Positions 13,044-18,300 of a stretch of 18,300 nt of DNA are shown here, one piece after another (the stretch's first letter is position 1; the number at the start of each line of letters is the position of its first letter). The DNA comes from Thermodesulfatator sp. (GTDB lineage: Bacteria > Desulfobacterota > Thermodesulfobacteria > Thermodesulfobacteriales > Thermodesulfobacteriaceae), in NCBI GenBank assembly GCA_003978075.1, contig QOAM01000097.1, positions 1 to 18,300 on the forward strand, read 5' to 3'. Below the pieces are notes generated by a model, which saw nothing but the letters and a program-made list of their open reading frames with translations, did no database searches and was not told the DNA's origin. The position numbers and the translations under genes are program-made.

Positions 13044-14244
13044 AAAGGCGCACCTCCACCTTCTTGGGCCCCTCCAAGAGGCGCTCCCAGGGGGAACTCC
13101 GGCCTGGGGGGAGCCCTAGACCGATCAATTCTGCCCGGGCCCCGGGGCCGATAAATCCCAGATCCCGGCGCCCTAGGGCCTCGGCCCCCCACAGGGTGGC
13201 CATGAGAAAGAATTTCTCCGGCGGCACCTCGGGATAGGCCGCGTAAAGGGCCTCCACCTCCGCCAGTACGGAAAGCCGGTCGTTGCTGGCCAGACTGTCG
13301 GTGCCCAGACAGGGCTTGAGCCCCGAGGAGAGCATCTGGGGGAGGGGGGCCAGCCCCACCCCTAGAAAGATATTGCTCCGCGGGCAGAGACAGGGACGGG
13401 CCTGGTGCCGAGCTAGAATTTCTAAGTCCCTCCGGGAAACCTGGACCAGATGCACGCAGATGGTCCTTTCGTCCAGAACCCCCAGCCGCTGGAGATAAGC
13501 CACCGGGGAGAGTCCCGGGGCCTCGAACCCTGAAGGAAGCTGCCCTCGTTCCTCAAGGAGTGTACGCAGAGGACCCTGGCCCCTCTCCAGGAAGGCGCAT
13601 TCCTCCGGGCTTTCCGCTACATGGATGCTCAAGGGAAGCTTGGCCCGCCGGGTCCAGCTCTTGAGGGCCTGAATGAGCACCGGGGAGACGGTATAAGGGG
13701 CATGTGGGGAAAGGGAATAAGTGATGCGCCCGCCCTCCGGCCCCCTCACAAATTCCTGGATGCGACTGTCCCCTTTAAAGTCGATGATCTCCCGAAAATA
13801 GACACTGTAAAAAGGGGCCTCCCGCAGGAGTCCCAGAGAAAGCCCGGTATTGCCTATGTCCGCGATAAGACCTACGCCTTCCTGCCAGAGTTCTTGTAAG
13901 GCCTCCTTTACCGCGCGACGCGCCTCGGAAAGGGCCACCTCCGTGCGCTTGCGCAAAAGACTTCTCACCCAGCTCACGAAGGAACCAGAGGGAGTAAGCC
14001 GAAAGCGGAAGACCGAAAGTTCCAGGTGGGTGTGGGCGTTTACCAGGGCGGGCAGGAGGGCCACCTCTCCTAGATCCAGGATCTTTCCCCGGAAGGTACG
14101 GCGGAGATGGCGAAAGCTCCCCAGCTCCCGCACTCGGCCGCCGCTGACCACCACCGCCCCGTCGATCAGGGGCGGAGAAACCATGGGGAGGATCACCGGG
14201 GCCCGCAGAAGGACCGGCTTCGGACCCAGAGGGTATTCCTGCAT
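13030..14244 (-). CDS. mqnX: Aminodeoxyfutalosine deaminase (amidohydrolase, MqnX)
   Basis: The 404-residue amidohydrolase-superfamily enzyme has probable metal ligands H71 and H73 (NAHTHLELS), H208 (SIHVAESPEE, with E211 nearby as the probable acid/base), H265 (VHLVQVS) and D316 (CLGTDSLASND). This set fits the deaminase branch that converts 6-amino-6-deoxyfutalosine to futalosine. Placement between mqnC and mqnA makes this role likely. The organism would then use the deaminating variant, which needs a futalosine hydrolase (MqnB) elsewhere. ATG at 14244 follows the mqnC stop immediately. Other adenosine-type amidohydrolases are possible on sequence alone. Confidence 0.85.
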   Translation of the reverse strand: MQEYPLGPKPVLLRAPVILPMVSPPLIDGAVVVSGGRVRELGSFRHLRRTFRGKILDLGEVALLPALVNAHTHLELSVFRFRLTPSGSFVSWVRSLLRKRTEVALSEARRAVKEALQELWQEGVGLIADIGNTGLSLGLLREAPFYSVYFREIIDFKGDSRIQEFVRGPEGGRITYSLSPHAPYTVSPVLIQALKSWTRRAKLPLSIHVAESPEECAFLERGQGPLRTLLEERGQLPSGFEAPGLSPVAYLQRLGVLDERTICVHLVQVSRRDLEILARHQARPCLCPRSNIFLGVGLAPLPQMLSSGLKPCLGTDSLASNDRLSVLAEVEALYAAYPEVPPEKFFLMATLWGAEALGRRDLGFIGPGARAELIGLGLPPGRSSPWERLLEGPKKVEVRLYATV

Positions 14245-15297
14245 CTATTCCAGAAGGGTGTAATCCATGCGCCGCCGGCGGGGCTCATAACCCGCGTCGC
14301 GAATGAGGCGCCTTATTTCTTCCTCGGAAAGCCGGTGGGAGACCCCGGTGGCAGCCACCACGTTTTCTTCAATCATGGTGCTTCCGAAGTCGTTGGCCCC
14401 AAATTCCAAGGCCACCTGGGCTACCTTGGGCCCCTGCGTCACCCAGGAGGCCTGGAGGTTGGGGATGTTGTCTAGCACGATGCGCGAGACGGCCAAGGTT
14501 TTAAGGTATTCCACCGGCGTGGCCTTGGGAGCAGAGAGGGTGGTGTTTCCCGGCTGAAAGGGCCAGGGGATAAAGGCCGTAAACCCCCCTGTCTCTTCCT
14601 GGAGTTCTCGAAGGCGCAGGAGGTGTTCTATCCGGTCCTCGAGGGTCTCCACATGCCCGAACATCATGGTGGCCGTGGTCTTGAGCCCCAGACGGTGGGC
14701 GGTGCGCATCACCTCCAGCCACTCCTCCGCCGAGCACTTTCTCGGAGAGATCTTCCGGCGCACCCGGTCCACCAGGATCTCCGCCCCCCCTCCAGGGATG
14801 GAATCCAGCCCCGCGGCCATTAACCTCCGCAGCACCTCCTCCAAGGAAAGCCCTTCCCGTCGAGCGAAAAAGACGATTTCTGGCGGAGAAAAGGCGTGAA
14901 CATGCACCTGAGGGAAGCGCTCCTTGAGAAAGGAGAGCATCGTTTCGTAGTAAGAAAGGGGAAGGTCCGGGTGGAGCCCCCCTTGGAGGAGGATCTGATA
15001 ACCTCCCAAGGAGAGGGTCTCTTCCACCTTGCGGGAAAGCTCCTCTAGCGAAAGTACGTAGCCCTCAGGGTCCCCCGGGGTGCGGTAATAGGCGCAGAAC
15101 TTGCACCCGGAGACGCAGATGTTGGTGTAGTTGATGTTGCGGTCCACGATGTAAGTGACGATGGGTTCGGGATGCAGGCGCCAGCGCACCTCCCGGGCCA
15201 GTTCCCCCAGGGCGAAGAGATCCAACTGAAAAAGGGCCAGGGCCTCTTCCTTTCCCAGACGCTCCCCTGCCAGGACTTTCTTGACCAGGTTTTCCAT
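14245..15297 (-). CDS. mqnC: Cyclic dehypoxanthinyl futalosine synthase MqnC (radical SAM)
   Basis: The 350-residue radical SAM enzyme has VTYIVDRNINYTNICVSGC, where C61, C65 and C68 form the CxxxCxxC cluster motif. Further family segments are SIPGGGAEILVDRVRRKISP, TTATMMFGHVET and the C-terminal GANDFGSTMIEENVVAATG. These distinguish MqnC from its homologue MqnE. It cyclises dehypoxanthinyl futalosine to its cyclic form by radical chemistry. It is the first gene of the mqnC-mqnX-mqnA-menG operon, reading away from the endonuclease Q gene. A plausible promoter lies 51-79 bp upstream. Confidence 0.93.
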   Translation of the reverse strand: MENLVKKVLAGERLGKEEALALFQLDLFALGELAREVRWRLHPEPIVTYIVDRNINYTNICVSGCKFCAYYRTPGDPEGYVLSLEELSRKVEETLSLGGYQILLQGGLHPDLPLSYYETMLSFLKERFPQVHVHAFSPPEIVFFARREGLSLEEVLRRLMAAGLDSIPGGGAEILVDRVRRKISPRKCSAEEWLEVMRTAHRLGLKTTATMMFGHVETLEDRIEHLLRLRELQEETGGFTAFIPWPFQPGNTTLSAPKATPVEYLKTLAVSRIVLDNIPNLQASWVTQGPKVAQVALEFGANDFGSTMIEENVVAATGVSHRLSEEEIRRLIRDAGYEPRRRRMDYTLLE

Positions 15298-15347
15298 GGG
15301 GTTTCTTTAGGGGCCTTGCACACGGCCCTCTCTCCCGGTTAGATAGC

Positions 15348-15376
15348 ATTTAACCGCGGGGCCAAGGGGGAGTCAA
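15348..15376 (-). promoter_or_regulatory. Candidate promoter of the mqn operon
   Basis: On the minus strand TTGACT (15371-15376) is separated by 17 bp from TTAAAT (15348-15353), 51 bp before the mqnC ATG. The -35 box directly overlaps the ribosome binding site region of the divergent endonuclease Q gene (GTG 15378). The two divergent units therefore share about 80 bp, and no strong plus-strand promoter is visible there. Confidence 0.5.
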
Positions 15377-15377
15377 C

Positions 15378-16676
15378 GTGCGGGGAAACGAGTGGCCACC
15401 TGTAGAGTGGAGCGGCAGGTTTTATCTGGCGGATCTCCATGTGCACAGTCGTTACAGTCGGGCCACCAGCCGGGAGATGGGGGTGGCGGTGCTCTGTCGG
15501 GTGGCCCGGGAAAAGGGCCTGGCCCTGGTGGGCACCGGGGACTTCACTCATCCCGAGTATTTCCGGGAGCTCTGTGACCTTCTGGAGCCTGCTCCGGAGG
15601 AAGGGCTCTATCTCTTTCGGGAAGATCCTGAGGGCCCGCGCTTCATTCTTTCGGCGGAGATCTCGCTTATCTTTTCCTGGAGAGGGAAAACCAACCGGAG
15701 GATGCACCTTCTCCTTCTGGCCCCTTCGCTGGAGGTGGTCCGCGAGGTCAACCTGGCCCTTTCCCGCCTGGGGGACCTCTCCGCTGACGGTCGTCCTACC
15801 TTCGGGAGCCCGGCCCGGGAGGTGGTCCGCCTCTTGCGCCGGATCTCTCCGGAGATCGCCGTGATTCCGGCCCATGCCTGGACCCCCTGGTATTCCCTCT
15901 TCGGGTCTTTTTCCGGCTTCGACTCCGTGGAGGAGTGTTTTGAAGAGGAGACCGAGCACATCTGGGCCCTGGAGACCGGGCTTTCCTCGGATCCGGAGAT
16001 GAACTGGCGGGTCTCGGCCCTCGACCGTTTCACTCTCATCTCCAATTCCGACGCCCATTCCCCGTCCAAACTCGGCCGGGAAGCTAACGCTTTCTGGCAC
16101 CCCATGAGCTATCCGGAAATCCTGCGGGCCCTCCAGAGCGGGAACCTGGCCTTTACCATAGAGTTCTATCCCGAGGAGGGAAAGTATCACTTCGATGGCC
16201 ACCGGGCCTGCGGGGTCTTTTTCTCTCCGGCGGAGACCCGGGCCCACGGGGGGAAGTGCCCGGTCTGCGGGCAACCCCTCACCGTAGGGGTCATGCATCG
16301 GGTAGAGGAGCTGGCCGACCGGCCCGAGGGCTTTCGCCCGCCAGGGAAACCCTTATCCGTGCATCTGGTACCCCTTCAGGAGATCATCGCTGAGGCCCTA
16401 GGGATGGGCCCCCAGAGCAAACGAGTGAAAAAGACCTATCGCCAACTGGTGGAGCTTGGCGGGAGCGAGTTCGCCCTTCTCCTGGAAAGGTCCTATGAGG
16501 AGCTGGCGGAGTTTGTGCCGGAGAGGATCCTTGAGGGGATTCGGCGGGTGCGCGAGGGGCGAGTCTATGTGCGGCCGGGTTACGACGGACTCTACGGGGT
16601 GGTCTCCATTTTTCGGGAGGGAGAATCTCCTGAAGGCCCCCCGGCAGAGGCCCCCCGCCAACAGAGCCTCTTTTAG
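15378..16676 (+). CDS. Endonuclease Q (PHP-domain DNA repair nuclease)
   Basis: The 432-residue protein has an N-terminal PHP domain with metal-ligand motifs DLHVHSRYSR (H21, H23), GTGDFTHPE (D55, H58), SAEIS, PAHAWTPWYSLFG (H166) and NSDAHSPSKLGREAN (D225, H227). A zinc-type region (C278, C294, C297, with His nearby) and a helical C-terminal part follow. This order is that of endonuclease Q, which cuts 5' of uracil, hypoxanthine, xanthine and abasic sites; it is known mainly from Thermococcales, some methanogens and a few bacteria. Automatic annotation may call it a PHP or helicase-like protein. GTG 15378 follows AAGGGGGAG. The last five residues are QQSLF, similar to the bacterial beta-clamp binding consensus QL(S/D)LF. 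No repair gene adjoins it. Confidence 0.85.
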   Translation: MRGNEWPPVEWSGRFYLADLHVHSRYSRATSREMGVAVLCRVAREKGLALVGTGDFTHPEYFRELCDLLEPAPEEGLYLFREDPEGPRFILSAEISLIFSWRGKTNRRMHLLLLAPSLEVVREVNLALSRLGDLSADGRPTFGSPAREVVRLLRRISPEIAVIPAHAWTPWYSLFGSFSGFDSVEECFEEETEHIWALETGLSSDPEMNWRVSALDRFTLISNSDAHSPSKLGREANAFWHPMSYPEILRALQSGNLAFTIEFYPEEGKYHFDGHRACGVFFSPAETRAHGGKCPVCGQPLTVGVMHRVEELADRPEGFRPPGKPLSVHLVPLQEIIAEALGMGPQSKRVKKTYRQLVELGGSEFALLLERSYEELAEFVPERILEGIRRVREGRVYVRPGYDGLYGVVSIFREGESPEGPPAEAPRQQSLF

Positions 16677-16688
16677 AGAGCTCTAAAA
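16671..16688. terminator. AT-rich dyad at the end of the endonuclease Q gene
   Basis: TTTTAGAG-AG-CTCTAAAA is an exact inverted repeat with a 2-nt centre, and it contains the stop codon. Two further As follow. The stem is A/T-rich and lacks a following T-run on the plus strand, so it is a weak terminator. It could instead be an operator for the nikR promoter region downstream. Confidence 0.3.
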
Positions 16689-16750
16689 AATCGGGCTTAG
16701 AGGTAAAATAAATAAAAGTGCCAAAAAGAGGCCTCTGGAAGGCGGTAAGA

Positions 16751-17170
16751 ATGAGTGAGATTGTGCGGTTTGGGGTTTCTATCCCGGAGGGTCTGCTGCA
16801 AAAGTTTGACCAGTATCTTCGGCGAAAGCACTACCGCAATCGCTCGGAGGCCATTCGGGACCTTATCCGGGAAAAGTTAGTGGAAGAGGAGTGGCGTCAA
16901 AGCCGTAGCGAGGTGGTGGGCACCATCACTTATGTCTACGATCACCACAAGCGGGAGCTCACCGATCGGCTTCTTCATCTCCAGCACAACCACTACGCGC
17001 AGATTATCTCCACCCAACACGTCCATTTAGACCATGACCGCTGTCTGGAGGTGATTATTGTAAAAGGTCCGGCCTCGGCGGTCCGCGAGCTGGCCGACCG
17101 GATCAAGGCCTTGAAAGGGATCCTCCACTGCAGTCTCTCCATGACCACCACCGGAAAAGACCTGCTCTAG
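16751..17170 (+). CDS. nikR: Nickel-responsive transcriptional regulator NikR
   Basis: The 139-residue protein has an N-terminal ribbon-helix-helix domain (VRFGVSIPEGLLQKFDQYL, then YRNRSEAIRDLIREKL) and a C-terminal ACT-like nickel domain. The high-affinity Ni ligands are in place: H79, H90, H92 and C98 (LQHNHYAQ; STQHVHLDHDRCLEV), with the same spacing as H76/H87/H89/C95 in E. coli NikR. It represses nickel uptake when nickel is ample. A GTG at 16718 in frame would add 11 residues, but ATG 16751 has GGAAGGCGGTAAG just upstream and fits the family length. No nickel transporter or hydrogenase gene is in the window. A possible -10 box TAAAAT (16704-16709) has no good -35. Confidence 0.93.
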   Translation: MSEIVRFGVSIPEGLLQKFDQYLRRKHYRNRSEAIRDLIREKLVEEEWRQSRSEVVGTITYVYDHHKRELTDRLLHLQHNHYAQIISTQHVHLDHDRCLEVIIVKGPASAVRELADRIKALKGILHCSLSMTTTGKDLL

Positions 17171-18126
17171 GAATCCTCAGGCTTTTCTTGAGGTCTCCCT
17201 AGCCGGGTCTTGGGGAAAATAGCGTGCCCCTTCAAAAAATCCGAGACAGACATCCGGCGTTTGCCGGCAAGTTGGACCTCGGAGACCGCCAGCACCCCTT
17301 CCCTACAGGCTATAAGAAGTTGCCCCTCTTCCACCCCCAGGACCGTCCCTGGAGGCTCGGGGCTTTCTCGCTGGAGCACCCGCGGACGAAAAAGCTTGAA
17401 GACCTGACCCTCGAGAAAGGTGTAGGCTCCGGGACGCGGATCGAAGGCCCGGATGCGCCGGGCCACCTCCTGGGCCGGCCGGTGGAAATCCAGCCGCGCG
17501 TCTTCTTTTTTGAAAGGCGGGGCGTAGGAAGCCCCCTCCTCCGGTTGAGGATGGGGCTTAAGCCTCCCTTCTTTATGTAAGGCCAGGGCCTCAAGCAGGG
17601 CCTCGGCCCCCATCCGGGAAAGCCTTTCGTAGAGCTCCCCCCCGGTTTCCCCCTCCCCGATGGGGGTCCTTTTTTGTAAAAGGATGGGGCCGGTGTCCAG
17701 GCCCTCGTCCATGAGCATGAGGGTGATCCCGGTCTCGGTCTCTCCTTCAAGGATGGCCCAGCGGATGGGGTCCGCTCCCCGATACTTGGGAAGAAGCGAG
17801 GCGTGGATGTTCCAGCAGCCGTGAGGCGGAAGCTCCAGGACCTCCCGGGGGAGGAGCTTCCCGTAGGCCGCCACCACGATGAGATCTGGGGAAAGTTCCT
17901 GCAGGCGCTTGAAAAATTCCGGGTCCTTGAGACGCTCCGGTTCCAGGACCGGAAGCCCTGCGGCCAGAGCCACCTCCTTCACCGGGGAGGGACGCAGGCG
18001 CCGGCCCCGGCCCCGGGGCCTGTCCGGCTGGGTGACCACCGCCAGCACCCTCTCGCTTTCGAGAAGGGCCCTCAGGGCCGGAACGGCAAACTCCGGCGTC
18101 CCCATGAAGACCACCCGATATCTCAT
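17167..18126 (-). CDS. fmt: Methionyl-tRNA formyltransferase
   Basis: The 319-residue protein starts MRYRVVFMGTPEFAVPALRA. The catalytic residues N106, H108 and D144 (CWNIHASLLP; MDEGLDTGPI) sit at the same numbers as in the E. coli enzyme. The loop after SLLPKYRGA reads GADPI rather than the common GAAPI. It formylates initiator Met-tRNA with 10-formyl-tetrahydrofolate. ATG 18126 is preferred over the longer open frame to 18228. The extension has no family match, and ATG 18126 overlaps the stop of the protease fragment upstream as ATGA. The stop shares the palindrome CTAG (17167-17170) with the convergent nikR stop. Confidence 0.95.
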   Translation of the reverse strand: MRYRVVFMGTPEFAVPALRALLESERVLAVVTQPDRPRGRGRRLRPSPVKEVALAAGLPVLEPERLKDPEFFKRLQELSPDLIVVAAYGKLLPREVLELPPHGCWNIHASLLPKYRGADPIRWAILEGETETGITLMLMDEGLDTGPILLQKRTPIGEGETGGELYERLSRMGAEALLEALALHKEGRLKPHPQPEEGASYAPPFKKEDARLDFHRPAQEVARRIRAFDPRPGAYTFLEGQVFKLFRPRVLQRESPEPPGTVLGVEEGQLLIACREGVLAVSEVQLAGKRRMSVSDFLKGHAIFPKTRLGRPQEKPEDS

Positions 18127-18197
18127 TTGAGAAGCAGCCTCGCCGGACGCAATTCCCGCTTGAAGGGGTCGAGCACCACCCCCAAGATCTCCGAGTG
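18123..18197 (-). pseudogene. Clan AA (retropepsin-like) aspartic protease, C-terminal fragment
   Basis: On the minus strand 24 codons, HSEILGVVLDPFKRELRPAR then LLLK and TGA, match the C-terminus of small bacterial clan AA aspartic proteases (family end: ...LEALGLxLDPxRRELKP...). The stop overlaps the fmt ATG (ATGA), which supports a real coupled gene order. In-frame TAG at 18198-18200 cuts the reading frame off upstream. The preceding part of the same protein is found immediately adjacent but on the opposite strand (18193-18300). Either the gene is broken by an inversion or the assembly is misjoined. Confidence 0.6.
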
Positions 18198-18300
18198 CTA
18201 CTTCCGTTTTCCCTTCGGAGAGGGACACTCTCCGGTGATTCTGGGTGAGGAGGGAGAGGACGAAAATCTTCTGGGAGTGGTGACCTTGGAGATCCTGGGG
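18193..18300 (+). pseudogene. Clan AA aspartic protease, internal fragment in reverse orientation
   Basis: The plus-strand frame from 18193 gives 36 codons running off the window: ECYFRFPFGEGHSPVILG then EEGEDENLLGVVTLEILG. This is the conserved segment (PVIxGEEG...LLGxxTLExLG) that directly precedes VVLDPFKREL in the family. Its catalytic D-T/S-G part would lie before ECYF and is not seen. The frame stays open to the left through sequence that is antisense to the C-terminal fragment, so no start is assigned. The gene may continue past the window edge. Confidence 0.55.

Noticed and set aside
15339..16298. 319-codon open frame antisense to endonuclease Q
   Set aside because: It lies fully opposite a well-conserved gene, has Pro/Gly/Arg-rich composition and contains no motif.
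18127..18228. 34-codon N-terminal extension of fmt
   Set aside because: It has no family match, crosses the inverted protease junction, and the ATG at 18126 is coupled to the protease stop.
1..18300. CRISPR arrays, tRNA or rRNA genes, transposases
   Set aside because: I read through the window and saw no spaced direct repeats, cloverleaf-like sequences, rRNA stretches or transposase motifs. A covariance-model scan was not possible here.

Overview
The window reads as a piece of a GC-rich genome of a probably thermophilic, strictly anaerobic bacterium, most like a Thermodesulfobacteria- or deltaproteobacteria-type sulfur or sulfate metaboliser. This is an inference from gene content: a locus resembling the Desulfovibrio orange-protein (orp) locus, futalosine-route menaquinone genes, endonuclease Q and NikR. 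Proteins are rich in Glu, Arg and Leu, and genes are tightly packed with short overlaps. Nothing in the window fixes the taxon. The first ~1.4 kb is very different: roughly a quarter GC by eye, against well over half in the rest.

Layout. (1) 1-1306: the 3' part of an AT-rich STT3/PglB-type oligosaccharyltransferase gene that begins left of the window. (2) 1307-1542: a non-coding transition zone with a hairpin, a widely spaced 15-bp inverted repeat and a promoter. (3) 1543-5073, plus strand: a DUF134 regulator, two small Gly/Trp-rich proteins (DUF5320-like), two NifX/ORP-fold proteins and two MinD-type ATPases with inserted two-cluster ferredoxin domains. (4) 5002-10133, minus strand: a four-gene ABC-2 exporter operon (membrane fusion protein, double ATPase, two permeases) of the YbhGFSR type. 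(5) 10337-11551, plus strand: a class I aminotransferase with a clear sigma70-type promoter. (6) 11532-15297, minus strand: a menaquinone operon, mqnC-mqnX-mqnA-menG. (7) 15378-16676, plus strand: endonuclease Q. (8) 16751-17170, plus strand: nikR. (9) 17167-18126, minus strand: fmt. (10) 18123-18300: two pieces of a clan AA (retropepsin-like) aspartic protease gene lying in opposite orientations.

Pathway logic. The mqn genes give the radical-SAM cyclisation, the aminofutalosine deamination, the chorismate dehydration and the final ring methylation of menaquinone synthesis. mqnE, mqnB and mqnD are not in this window. The DUF134/NifX/MinD-ferredoxin locus likely builds or senses a metal-sulfur cluster, as in the orp system, but the partner proteins here have no assigned role.

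Points most worth a second look: the inverted split of the protease gene at the right edge; a C-terminal QQSLF on endonuclease Q that resembles the bacterial sliding-clamp binding pentapeptide; the orp-like locus with its aromatic/glycine-rich small proteins; a probable one-base homopolymer problem at the end of the first NifX-like gene; and the sharp composition step at the left edge.
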